Positions 42,425 through 52,785 of a stretch of DNA of 64,000 nt are shown here, one piece after another. The notes under the pieces were generated by a model. The model did no database searches. It worked only from the letters and a program-made list of their open reading frames with translations, and was not told the DNA's origin. This DNA is from Trachythela sp. YZ-2020 (taxonomy: Eukaryota; Cnidaria; Anthozoa; Malacalcyonacea; Clavulariidae). Numbering within the stretch: the stretch's first letter is position 1; each line of letters opens with the position of its first letter. The stretch is taken from the NCBI GenBank assembly GCA_016169945.1, contig JADLSH010000103.1, forward strand, positions 292,001 through 356,000, written 5' to 3'. Both the position numbers and the translations under genes were made by a program.

Positions 42425-43017
42425 GATATGGATTTTAGCAGCGAAAATTGCTGAATGTGAAGCTATGGCCCAACTTAATGCTTTGGAAAGAATGTATATT
42501 TTGATTGAGGCTGAGAAAAGATTGGTTTAAATACGAGAATAAGCTGGAATTGATCACCCGTTCGTTTGAGTGGGGAAAGGAAAACGAGCAGTTGGGACTT
42601 GCTATGAGCATTTCTGATTCTTGGACGCCTGAACAAAGACGACGGTTTTTACAGGACTGGCAAGACGATGGGCCTTTGGTACAGTTTGGCCGTGGGGAGA
42701 AAATATCTTTCGATGAAGTGAACGATGGTGATTCAAAACCCAAGGTATGGACTATGGACTATACAATTCAATTTGCAAATACGTTTTCTCATTTGGAGCT
42801 TTCTCATTATCATGATCGCCTTCACGATATATTTGGGAGCTTATTGAATATGGTCACTGGAGAGATACCTATGCACGATCAAGTCCGTTTTGTTTTGCGA
42901 TCACCTCTGCTTGAAACCCCCATTTCTCTTCCTTTCATGCGACGTCAACGACTTATAACTGAGCGGGTTTTAGCTGAAATTGAGCGTGTCATTCAATTAA
43001 TAAGGAATTTCGTTTGA
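42425..43017 (+). CDS. Uncharacterised frame, possibly a self-synthesising-element protein
   Basis: After a possible acceptor (caattatttag, ending 42425), a helical peptide (AAKIAECEAMAQLNALERMY) is followed in another frame by about 170 codons ending at TGA 43015-43017: WGKENEQLGLAMSISDSWTP, QRRRFLQDWQDDGPLVQFGR, YTIQFANTFSHLELSHYHDR and LPFMRRQRLITERVLAEIER. The long stretch is free of stops and balanced in composition, unlike nearby frames. From memory it resembles N-terminal parts of large proteins linked to DNA polymerase B-type elements in cnidarians; I cannot confirm this. A hAT-like start (cagtggcgtagcc) follows 8 bases after the stop. Confidence 0.4.
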
Positions 43018-43024
43018 ATGATAG

Positions 43025-43147
43025 CAGTGGCGTAGCCAGCTTGAATTGACTGGTCATGCTTTTATGAACATGGTTAGCTTAACCCGTCCAACTTCCAAGT
43101 GCCAAAGGCACAAGCCCCCTAGGGGGGTCTGGGGGTTCGCCCCCCGA
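43025..43147 (+). repeat. hAT-like terminal region before the inverted-pair sequence
   Basis: cagtggcgtagccagcttg resembles the ends of the hAT MITE at 9989-10280. It is followed by G/C runs (ccccctaggggggtctgggg). The opposite end is not found, so the element is truncated or joined to the following repeat. Confidence 0.5.
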
Positions 43148-44598
43148 AAATGTTTAGTTTTCTAAAGCTCGGAAACGCTATTTGCTGCATTCTGAGGGAC
43201 GTTTCAACGCAAAATTAACCTCATAAAAACACCAAAATTGTGACAATTTTCAGCATCACCGACTCTCGCAAGGTTCTTCCTGAAATATCAAATAAAGCAT
43301 TTTTGGATGATTCAAAATATTGAAGCGTCACACTGCTTTTTTGCTATTGATATTTCAAACAACTGCAGCTCTGGACTATAAATAAATTGCAACCACAGGT
43401 CCGTAACTATTGGTATATAACTAATGAAAAATCCAGAAAAATGACAATGTTGAATTTTAGAGCTTTGGGATAAACAAAGGAATGTTTTAGACGGAATGGG
43501 CAATTCCAGCTATCGCAATGCATGCCGGTAGAAGTGGTTATTTTTCCATTTCGCGCCAAATGGCGGACGGAAAATGTGTATTTTAAACGAAGCTATATTT
43601 TTAAATTTTTATGCTTTATCTTTCGCTCCAAACACTGGTTTAAAAGTTGTATTTTTAGCAGAGGTGATCAGGACTCTTAAACGTAAGTTTCGGCGAAATC
43701 CATTCGATAATTCGCGAGAAAATTGCTTTCGAGTTGACACAGGAGTGAAGCAAATTTGGCAAAAAGCTGGCTTCGAAAACTACTCTGTCGCACGTTTTGA
43801 AGTAAATAAAGTGATCGGTAAGAGCACTGTAGACAATTTACCCCTTCAAATGGAGCTCTGTAACCAAGGAATCTAGATTTATTGTTTTTATGTATTTCTG
43901 ACTGCTTGATTTCTACGTACAGGCAGTTAAAAATCAAATGTTTTAGCCGACATTTTGTCAACATGTCCCAGAGGCATGGCTTCACTTTGACATGGTTTGT
44001 CGCGAAAACAAACCCGGTTTACTAGCAACTTTCTCGTTATTTCCGAACAGTATTGACTGTAAAATACATCTGCTTTGCTGTTGACTTTATCTTGGCTATA
44101 TTTTTGGTTGTGGCCACATGTGTTTATAGAATAGTTGCAAAAATTAGTGTTTTGGTTGCTGTGTGTATGCAAAAGGTTGTATTTTTAAGAAGCCCTACCA
44201 TTAAAATAACTGAAAATATATTATATGCAAAGTCCTTTGTCTGCCACTACTCCAGACAGTAAGTAGTGACTACCAGTGATTGCTGAAAGTTGTTAACAAA
44301 CAGCCCTTTGTCCTATGATATACTGTAGTTCAACTATAATTGTTTAGGGGCTGTCCATAAGAACAATGCTTGCTATGCCCATACCAAGATTGCTTCATAT
44401 ATTGTTTTATATATATCTGTATAAACCTTGGGGTCCAGTGTCGGCTGCAGCCAAAAAATACGACACTGCTAGTCCCACAACATACGGAAGGCTTGTGGTT
44501 GCAGCCCATGACTGCCCGCTGGCTAGGACCAAGGCCAGATTTTGGTGTACATGCTGGAGGAGGTGAAATAAATTTTAGGGGAGGTGCAGTGTCTGTGC
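43148..44598 (+). repeat. Long repeat, plus copy (inverted partner at 52786-54172)
   Basis: From gctcggaaacgctatttgct to gaggtgaaataaattttagg this block is nearly identical to the reverse complement of 52786-54172. It contains a 100-codon frame (43574-43876) also open in the other copy with two amino-acid differences, and a splice-donor-like aaacgtaagt at 43679-43688. Neither gives a recognisable domain. It could be a non-autonomous transposon or a duplicated 5' region of a gene. Confidence 0.85.
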
Positions 44599-44599
44599 C

Positions 44600-45699
44600 C
44601 CAGGAAGAGTGGGTTCTTGAATTTTAGGGTTTGTAAAGTTGTTAATAACCTGCCCCCTATTCTATCAATTTATTCTTTCCAACACAACTAAAACCAATAT
44701 GTAAATAACTGTTGAATATGCATTCATGCAGATGTGCTTACTTTAATGTAAATGCTGTGGAAGTTGAGCACCTTGGGGAAAATTAAAGGTGCATGTTGCT
44801 GACTAGGTGCATGTTGTTGCTAATCACAGTTGGTACATTCATGACAATTGTTGCAGATAAAGGGGTTAGGGTGGTTTTAGTGTGCCCAATAGTAAGAATT
44901 GGCATTTTTAAAGATTTTGTCTTTATTATTATCACAGCCAACTCAATGACCTTTGTTTACTTTTGAAGTCCAAGGTTTTATTTATTTAATTCCCACCTAA
45001 ATGTCCACATGAGTTAGAATTGTAGGCTGATGACATATGAGTCAGGAATTAGGAATAGAGTATTAGCGTTGGGTTTTTTGTTGGCCCAACAAAACCCAAC
45101 ACACTCGCTCCAGGCCCGCGAGTATCGCGCGGGCCGATATATAAATTTATTATGTAACAATATAACAAAACAGAAATTAACATAGAAAAGGCGAAAAGCT
45201 GTTTTACTGCTGAAATAAACAATATTTAAGTATTGAAAACTGTGCGACATTTAATACCCAACTGACAACAATTCAACAGTTCGGTAAGTTGTAGTTCAAA
45301 TTTCAATGTATTTGTTGGCAGATATAAATACAAATATATTAATAACATGTGCTCAGGAACTACAGTAACAGCTGCCATTTTAGATAAGTTCAATGTACTA
45401 AATTCAACACTGGAACTTTAAACGCAACCGATAGCACAACTGAGTATAGTAGAAAAGTTATTTGTGTATAAATTCGTTATTTCCATTCGAAGGATGGTTA
45501 AAAGTCAATCAATTTTCGCTCGTTGTCTTACATGTAAATACAATTCGATATTAGTTTGGATTCACTTTTATGTTATCTTTTTTTGCCTAGTAATATAACA
45601 GTACTTCAACCTGGAACCATGACTGTTTGCCATATTTTTATGATAAATATTTGGCTTGTGAAATGTGAGTTGGTAACTGGTATGATATGAGCACTGCAA
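44600..45699. other. Unassigned AT-rich sequence
   Basis: No gene recognised. It contains the hairpin at 45071-45104. Confidence 0.4.
45071..45104. repeat. GTTGGGTTTT hairpin, copy 1
   Basis: gttgggttttttgttggccc pairs with aacaaaacccaac. The same hairpin, more perfect, lies at 51763-51797 inside a decayed non-LTR element. Confidence 0.7.
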
Positions 45700-46430
45700 T
45701 CATTGAATCGATGATCAACAAAATCGATATCAATTTATAATATAAGACAATATAATTAATAAATTGACTTTCAAAATCAATAAACAGTTGATGGTTAAGT
45801 TTTTTGTGGTTTTCTTGATCGGTATTGATTATTGATAACAGTCAATAGACCAATCGTGTGGGATTGATATTGATTATCGATAACAATTGATGAACATACA
45901 GCTTTCGGTTGGTATAGATTTGTGATCTTGGTAAAATATAGCAGTCAACAGGCAAGAGTTATCTTGATCGTCAGTTCTGGCTTGTTGAAATGCAGATAAA
46001 AGCCCACTAGAGTTTGAAGACTTTGTGCCATAACACTCCCGTAAACCAGGCTGCATCTTTGTTTTTAGTTCTTCTATATATTCTTCAGTTCTCTAAGTTG
46101 TTTGTTAATTTGATGATTCAATTAATGTTTCGATAGATCATTTTAATAGTGCACACTGTGGGCGAGATTGACATTACCAAATTTGCCCCATCAGCCACAA
46201 GCAGATTTATTGTTTCCGTCACTGATTTTTTAAAAATATGATAAAAATCGATAGCAATCGACAAATACTGATTGCATAGCAATCAATGATTATTGATTGA
46301 CAGACTGAATTTTGTGACTATCGATTGGTCATTGATTGGCAAATACTAATCAATATTGATTAGTTAATTGCTATTGATTGATTTTGATTCATCGATTGGC
46401 TTTGTAAATATCGATTTTAATGGATTGCAC
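45700..46430. repeat. ATTGATT/AATCGAT-rich cryptic repeat
   Basis: Dozens of overlapping variants of attgatt, atcgattg, aatcaata and tgattatcgataac in both orientations give an internally self-similar region without a fixed period. No coding potential. Confidence 0.65.
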
Positions 46431-47690
46431 AATGCTAGGTTATAGATACAGCTTAAAACAGTTTGAAACAATTTGCAAATATCTTAGCAAGATTATGGTA
46501 TTGGGTTATCGAAGGAACAAAATATCTGCAGCACTGTCTGTCTCTCTGTGAAAGTATTGAAGACACTGATTATGGTGATAACAGATTAATTAAAATCAAC
46601 GCCAAACAATTGATAAGGGTTACAGACAATGGACTCTAATATAATATGATTTTTAAATAATCTTATCAAACTCATTAATAGTTCATGAAGTAAATTCAAA
46701 AGAAACAAATGTTTAATCAATGTCTGTAAATCGATTTCGCCCTGATTTACATAAGTTTCTCGATTTTCTCAGCTTATATCTTTAAAATAGTTGATAAACA
46801 TGAACATTTATATGTATGCGTTTGATAAGTATGATAAGACGTTCACAGATAAAGATCGACTGCTCATGTTTTATCTATTACTTATTTGATTATTAGATCA
46901 AAATTTATAAAGGGATTGTCAGGATCATAAACATTTTCAAGCTTTTAACTGTCCTAGATGACAGATATGTATAAAAATATCTGTTTATGTATAATACTAA
47001 TGTTGATACAATAATATGTAATATTAACAAGGACATATGCTTTGGGCGTACAATAAAAATGTGTTAGTTTGTTTTCTTGTTTAAATGCTGTGAAAACAGC
47101 AGCTTAGACACCTTGAGTGTGTGTTGGGAGTTCCAATATAAGTTTCCAACTTAATGCCAACCTTGGTTGATGCAGATTTTAGAACTTCTCAACACCTTCA
47201 TGTTGGTTAGATAACATTTACTTGAGCTATAGCCTAATTAATTTTAACTGGCAGTACCATACCACTGACCAGTAAAATTGTCTGGCGTTAGACGGAGTAA
47301 AATACTAAAGTAGGGAGCATCTGGTTGCATTGTAAGCTAATGATTAACTGACATAAAGCTTTTGCAAGTGTTGCAGTGGGCAAATTGAACAAACACCAGA
47401 TGATTGTACTCTTCAGGATCGGGTACTTACCAGTTAATGGTTTTAGTGCCATTTAAAATGGATTATATCTGTTATTGACTGCTTATGATCTGTGTGATTG
47501 CTGATTAGAAGAGCATTAATTTTTCAACGCAGAAATATTACAATGCGAACGGTTGCTACTGCCAATTTCTTATATCATTTCTTCCCTGTTATTGTTGCTT
47601 CTCGTATGAGGCCCTTAGCATATTATAGTCAATCGGTTGTTAGAGCATTTAGCACAACAAACTCCTCTGTAGCTCAAGGCTGAAGGAATT
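46431..47690. other. Unassigned AT-rich sequence
   Basis: No gene, RNA or pairable repeat recognised. Confidence 0.35.
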
Positions 47691-48060
47691 TTTTCGTTCA
47701 TTACCTAGCGGGGGGCTGGGGGGGGGGGATTTCCTCATTTTACTTCTAGGATTTTCTCTATTTTCTACAATCAAATTATCTGTCGTTACTTTGATATTGT
47801 GTATATATCAATAGGAATAAAACCAAATAATTGATGTGTGTAATTGTACACGATGTTATTTCAAAACTTAAGGATGAGGTTGTAAAATGTTAAAGTGTTA
47901 CCAAATCTTGAATATCTGAGGTGTAAAAACTCACAACTATGATAAAAATTCCTCTCAGGAATCGCGGAAATGTATCTTTGAGAGCTCGAAAATGCACCAT
48001 GTTCCAGGGGGAGTATGCCCCCGACCCCCCAGATTGCCCCCATAATAATTTACTTCCGAC
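47691..48060. repeat. G/C-run element fragment
   Basis: 'ggggggctggggggggg' near 47712 and 'ccagggggagtatgcccccg' + 'accccccagattgccccc' near 48005-48040 resemble subterminal G/C runs of the hAT MITEs. Ends are not resolved. Confidence 0.4.
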
Positions 48061-48689
48061 AGCACTGTGATACAGCATTGTAAATATTTAATTGACTGAG
48101 CTTTCGTTTTCCGAAACTCGAGACTACTACAAATCTGAATACCGCCCAACAGGTTTCAATAAAAACAATATAAATATTGTTCATAAATAGATTGTCCTTG
48201 ACTGGGACTGCGATTCACTGGAGGCATGTGCTCCCCTAATTCTTAAAATGGAAAAAGTGTTCTTTTTGTGGAATGAAGATATATACTTTCTCGATTGAAA
48301 GTGCCCTTTTCCCGTGATATACAAAATCCACCGTCCACTTACTTATGACCTTAAAATGAGGTTAAAAGTGCCTCTGTAGAACGCAGCTGCCTTTCAGATT
48401 CGTGCAAGCATGCCTTGTCCTAACTCATTACAATGCTTCTTCATTACATTTGAACGTACCATTGGTACCCTAACCCCTGCGAAGAAAAGACCGTGGGTAC
48501 GTCACTAAAAGGATCCCCTTATTATTATTATTATATTTATATTTAACCAGGATACCCACATCACCGAAGTGTTTTTCAGTGGGGTCCTGCAATTATAAAT
48601 TACATTAATATATAATACCCTTAATGGCGGGTATTTCCGCCATTCCGCAGTCTTTTGTAATCGATCAATAACACTTTCAGAAATGGTTA

Positions 48690-48750
48690 ATCAGTGGTGT
48701 AGCTTGAGAGTGGACCTTTCCTCACACTTGGGGGGCTGGGCTTCCCTTCT
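48690..48750 (+). repeat. Possible hAT-like left end
   Basis: cagtggtgtagcttgagag at 48691 plus a ggggggctgggc run. No partner end found within 1 kb. Confidence 0.35.
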
Positions 48751-48849
48751 TTTTCGCAAGAATGCTTGAAATGATTTAATTTTTCCATAGTTTTCATTCT
48801 CCAAGTATCACTTACGACTATTTCAGGCATGAATATGGTATAAAGGATG

Positions 48850-49070
48850 CTTTCCATTTAATGGCCAGACCGGTCAGACCAGATTTCTGTCTCTGTATTG
48901 ATGGAGAGATCTGGTCCAGATTTTTTGAAAATCAGGCTAAAATGGACCTCATTTTGATTTGACCCAAATTTTCCGGTCAGACCGGTCCTAAGCCCAAACG
49001 TTTTGTGTTCGATTTAACAATTTGATCGGTCTGACCGTGTTAATAGAAAACGCCCAAAGATGCCATTGTG
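48850..49070. mobile_element. Short MITE with GGTCAGACC ends
   Basis: The left ctttccatttaatggccaga + ccggtcagacc and the right ggtctgaccgtgttaatagaaaac form imperfect inverted ends about 200 bp apart, with internal ccggtcagaccggtcc. Target duplication not resolved. Confidence 0.55.
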
Positions 49071-49249
49071 GGGGGATACTTATGACGTCATTCATTCCCC
49101 AATGTTTTCACCCTTGGTAATATGCTCGTCTAGAGAGCCCCCCTAGTTATGAATTTAGTTCCACAACACTGTGGTTTAATTATAATCAATAAAATGATTC
49201 CTTTTTTATTCAATTACCTGGAAATTAGTTAATTATACTATAACTTCGA

Positions 49250-49302
49250 GACAAAGGGCTCTCGCTGGAAACGTCAAAGTTCTTGTCTTATTTTCCAGGT
49301 AG
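49250..49302 (+). repeat. Decayed hammerhead-like repeat, copy 3
   Basis: gacaaagggctctcgctgg + aaacgtcaaagttcttgt + cttattttccaggtag. Same ordered landmarks as 6088-6140 and 26871-26935. Core boxes are mutated (GACAA, GGAAAC). Confidence 0.55.
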
Positions 49303-49595
49303 CCGGATCCTACACACCCTCAAATATATGGTCTATCTCTACCTGCACTGGGAACCCGCTTTTATGATTTTCTTATATGTTTATTTTTATTCGTTACATG
49401 CTCCTTCGGAAGTTACTTATAATACGTCTATTTTTATTGATTACACGCTTTTTCCGAGCCGACTCCTTAAATTACGTAATACGTCTATTTTTTGGTTCGA
49501 TGTAATAAGTATATTTTAGTTGAGACATTTCTGATACAATTTTCCCGCACGATTATCTGTTTAAAAGGTTATTTTCAGTAGCTAATTTTCCAAGT

Positions 49596-49853
49596 GCTGA
49601 ATAATATAGAAATAGCTGGCTAATGTTGCAGCAAGCGCTGAATAATAAAAAAATAGCTGGCTAATGTTGCAGCAAGTGCTGAATAGTAAAAAATAGCTGG
49701 CTAATGTTACAGTAAGCGCTGAACAATATAGAAATAGCTGGCTAATGTTTAACATAGATAAAATAAAAATATATAGCTGGCTAATGTTATAGCAAGCGCT
49801 AAATAATATAGAAATAGCTGGCTAATGTTGCAGCAAGTGCTGAACAATTAACA
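49596..49853. repeat. Tandem array, ~48-bp unit
   Basis: Five to six units built on 'gctgaataatatagaaat' + 'agctggctaatgttgcagcaag' (49602-49853). The array continues with one more unit at 50668-50716 beyond the composite insertion, showing the insertion landed inside the array. Confidence 0.85.
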
Positions 49854-49945
49854 GTTATTCTACGAAATGAGCTGATAGCCGACGAGGCGCGATAGCGCCG
49901 AGTCGGCTGTCAGTCATATACAACGAGAGTGAGTAGAATAACTGT
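49849..49945. repeat. Hairpin 1 (aacagttattctac ... gtagaataactgtt)
   Basis: Outer arms aacagttattctac/gtagaataactgtt, inner arms gctgatagccgacgaggcgc/gcgccgagtcggctgtcag around gatag. The inner stem is about 18 bp with one or two mismatches. Confidence 0.85.
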
Positions 49946-49974
49946 TTTATTATATACACAAGCTCTGGATCTGG

Positions 49975-50040
49975 TATTTACTTTTTTCAAGTAAAACTTG
50001 AATTTCCTCTTCATTTAATTGTCCAAATCTGCCAGCCATA
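49975..50040 (-). pseudogene. Transposase-type first-exon copy 1
   Basis: The minus-strand ATG (50038-50040) opens MAGRFGQLNEEEIQVLLEKS and then runs into terminal repeat sequence. The M-A-x-R-F-x-x-L-x-E-E-E-I head is one I associate with a large cnidarian protein family with Crypton/ZMYM2-QRICH1-like (DUF3504) domains; this is from memory. Truncated. Confidence 0.5.
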
Positions 50041-50084
50041 TTTCTACTTTTCTCTACTAGCAGGATATGTAAGAAATATTATAT

Positions 50085-50165
50085 GAGCTCGAGTCGGATA
50101 TTGGCTGATAGCCAACGAGGCGCTTCGCCGAGTTGGCTATCAGCCAATATCCGACGAGAGCGAAT
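50085..50165. repeat. Hairpin 2, ~35-bp near-perfect stem
   Basis: tcggatattggctgatagcc + aacgaggcg on the left and cgccgagtt + ggctatcagccaatatccga on the right, with a tt loop. Outer flanks aaatattatat/aatataatatttc extend the pairing. It is one of the strongest cruciform candidates in the window. Confidence 0.9.
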
Positions 50166-50349
50166 ATAATATTTCACTTATAATATAGCCAGCCACAATG
50201 CTCCATTCTATAAAATTAAACGAAAAATAAAAGATGTTTTCATGTTTTGTTTTGTTTTTATGGCCAAATCAGGCAAATGCAAATTAAAAAGCGATTATTT
50301 TGCGATACATGTTTACTTTTCGTAATTTCTTTTTAAGTATAAATTTTAT

Positions 50350-50485
50350 ACACATTTACATTTGGCTTACCGTCAAAAACCTTCATTCCAAATTTTGTTG
50401 CCTTTTTTGAGTTCTTAGGCGTGCTATTTTGAAGCAAAACTCCAATTTCTTCATCATTCATGCCTTACAAATCTGGAAGCCATTT
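50350..50485 (-). pseudogene. Transposase-type first-exon copy 2, with splice donor
   Basis: The minus-strand ATG (about 50483-50485) opens MASRFV, then after a one-base shift MNDEEIGVLLQN and NSKKATKFGMKVFDG, ending at a good donor (gac-g then gtaagc, about 50365). It is a diverged copy of 49975-50040 that retains more sequence. The KKATKFG-hydrophobic continuation supports the same family as copy 1. Confidence 0.55.
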
Positions 50486-50799
50486 TGTTTTTTTCCCTAC
50501 TAGTAGGATATTGCTCTACTAGTAGGATATCACAAAATATCCTGCTAGTAGACAACCAATCAGATTGCAGCATTGTGGCTGGCTATATTATAAGAGCTAA
50601 TATCCTGCTAGTAGAGAACCAATCAGATTGCAGAATACCTCATATCCAGAGCTTGTGTATATAATAATAGAAAAATAACTGGCTAATGTTGCCGCAAGAG
50701 CTGAATAATAAAAAAATGCTGATGCTCTTTCAAAAAATGAACAAGTTTCAGGCAAAAGGCGTAAATAGATTGTACTAGCTGTAAACTATTTTATATTGA

Positions 50800-51799
50800 T
50801 AATAATAATAACGGTTTAATCACAGCATCTCTACATGGTAGCTCTACATGCGCGATACTAACTATAATTATCTATCTAAATTAATCTAAGTTAACTATGT
50901 ATATTTTAACCTACTTATAATACTAAAATAATGTTAATAAAAGAGAAAGCTGTCAAAAAGTCAGTCTTTGCTTTGCATTATCCATTAAAATTGCTCTAAC
51001 TTGACGATTAAAACAATGTTCGTCAAGAACATGATCGAATGTCTGCAGGCAGATTATTAAACAAACTTGCGACACAATCCTGAAATGTGTTCTTAATCAT
51101 AGAGTATAGTAAATTGGGGGGCAGAACTGGAGCGTAAACACTTTGATTGGTTCATGCATTTCTAATGCCAGGTATTTAGGCCACGAGGGATTATAAATTG
51201 ACTTATGGGCACTCCTCAGTAAGTTAAATTGAGTTCTCTCCAAAGTGGGAAGCCATCCCAACTTCACTACATCCTTCTCTGTGCAGTAATGATTGTTTAC
51301 AAAGCTGGCAGTCGCATTTTGAACTCGTTGAATTCTGCAAGTAAACAGGCAGCGGGTAGAGAACCATATCGTTGTAAGTTAACTTGGATATTACTAGGCT
51401 TTCTGCTATTTGTTTCTTGGTGTTTTGCGGAGTCATATTCTTCACTCTACGCAGAATCGAAAGGACGCTGTAACATGATGATACAACATGCTTTACATGA
51501 TCTGACCATTTAAGATGTTCATTGAACCAAGTCCCCAAGAGCTTAAATGTTGTGACTCTTTCTATGTTTTGATCCTTAGCGACAATAGGGGGTACAATCT
51601 CACCAAGACCATGTACTCTTGACAGTTGTGGCGTTGTAACCAGCATTTGCTTCGTTTTTTCCCCATTTAATAATAGATTTGAGTTCATAGCCCATCGTTC
51701 CAAATTACATATGGTGTTGCTTTTAGGTATATATAGATTCATTCTAGAATAATTAATTAGGCGTTGGGTTTTGTTGGGCCAACAGAAAACCCAACGCAA
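50800..51799 (-). pseudogene. Non-LTR retrotransposon 3' part
   Basis: The minus-strand frame 51224-51740 encodes late reverse transcriptase and the post-RT region: NSNLLLNGEKTKQMLVTTPQ, RVTTFKLLGTWFNEHLKWSD, VVSSCYSVLSILRRVKNMTP and AESLVISKLTYNDMVLYPLP. The decayed tail continues to about 50820 and ends at a (tta)n-like 3' end (50800-50815). Related to the copy at 25.8-26.7 kb (FKLLGxW... LKW motif), not to the CR1/L2-like copies. Confidence 0.85.
51763..51797. repeat. GCGTTGGGTTTT hairpin, copy 2
   Basis: gcgttgggttttgttgggcc pairs with ccaacagaaaacccaacgc, an almost perfect 37-bp palindrome. Confidence 0.8.
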
Positions 51800-52530
51800 A
51801 TACCCTCTTCCTAAATCGTGACTGGTATAGCTGATGATGGCCTTGGCAAATCATGCTAGCTCAGCTTGCAAGCTTGTCATGTGCCTAATATGTGTTGACT
51901 ATCCAAGCCAACAGAAAGAAATGATATAATCATATTTCCTGGAAAATGAAATTAGTGTATATTTTGCAAAATAGGTAATTACAGAAAATGTTCACACTCC
52001 CTCCTAAGGGAAATGGGAAGTTTGCTCACTATCTCCACTCCCCTCTTAGGAAGATATCTCCCCCTCTTAGTAAGATATCTTAAACAGGGACCTAAGGTGC
52101 CCCTTAGGAAGTGCCAATCTGAACCAGATTTCACCCACACCCTGTGAACTTGATAAATTTTTAATTGATTTACTTGAGTGACATACAGTTGCAGACCCTT
52201 CATGAAGCAGGAAGAGAAGCAGAAACTGACCTGATGGTCCACAACAGTTTGGTTTGTTCACTGCCAACCCCCCTCCCTCCCAATAACGATTCACAATCTA
52301 GAATGTTTGGTGTGGATTGAAAAACTTTTGAATGTTGATGAGCACTCTTGGAACATTTGTAATTAAGCTCCTTCCCCTGTAGATTTGGAAGGATGACAAT
52401 AGAAGTCTTGGAGGGGAGTCCAGACCTTTCAAGGCCTAGCCCTACCAGTTTGACCCACTTGAAAGTTTCATGTGAACCCAGTAATGTGGAGATGTTGCCT
52501 TAGTCCAACGGCCACTTAGTCACTAGCATG
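51800..52530. other. Unassigned sequence
   Basis: No gene recognised. 'cctcttaggaagatatctcc' + 'ccctcttagtaagatatct' (52033-52080) is a short direct repeat. Confidence 0.4.
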
Positions 52531-52534
52531 GCCG

Positions 52535-52640
52535 GATTTTGAGGGGAGGTGAGCACATCTCCTGGGATAATTTTGCACCTCCCCTGAGAATTTTTGTGCC
52601 ACCCCTGGTAATTTATACACCTCCCCTTGTTAACAGTTAA
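52535..52640. repeat. 'cacctcccctg' repeat
   Basis: Four variants of (g/c)cacctcccctggtaattt-type units; the minus-strand sense gaggggaggtg links to the same motif at 44556-44590 and 52795-52825. Confidence 0.6.
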
Positions 52641-52785
52641 ATGATGGATCAAATTTAATATTGAATAATAACAGAACCATTACAACCAACTTGCCAAGTT
52701 TTGGTCAAACACAATTTCAATTGGATGAGTCACACAATCATAATGCATAAATACATACATTACATACATAAAGTAACATTTTTTA

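Larger units (their letters stand above)
49849..50668 (-). mobile_element. Composite hairpin-bearing DNA element
   Basis: Inside the tandem array sits about 800 bp with inverted termini attatatacacaagctctgga (49950-49972) and its complement at 50645-50667. A large hairpin lies at the left edge and another in the middle. Two minus-strand copies of a transposase-type first exon are present. The GCCGACGAGGCG...GCCGAGTCGGC stem is shared by both hairpins. It looks like a non-autonomous element derived from one whose N-terminal exon lies next to the terminus. Confidence 0.65.

Noticed and set aside
43574..43876. 100-codon frame conserved in the inverted pair as a gene
   Set aside because: Conservation reflects recent duplication; the two differences change amino acids and no domain is recognisable.
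44366..44627. Proline/glycine-rich 85-codon frame and its partner at 52788-53012
   Set aside because: It lies at the edge of the inverted pair and differs in frame and length between copies; looks non-coding.
48691..49130. Complete hAT element starting cagtggtgtagc
   Set aside because: No matching inverted end or 8-bp duplication could be found.
49596..49853. Possible CRISPR array (48-bp units)
   Set aside because: Whole unit is repeated including the 'spacer' part; it is a tandem array in an animal genome.
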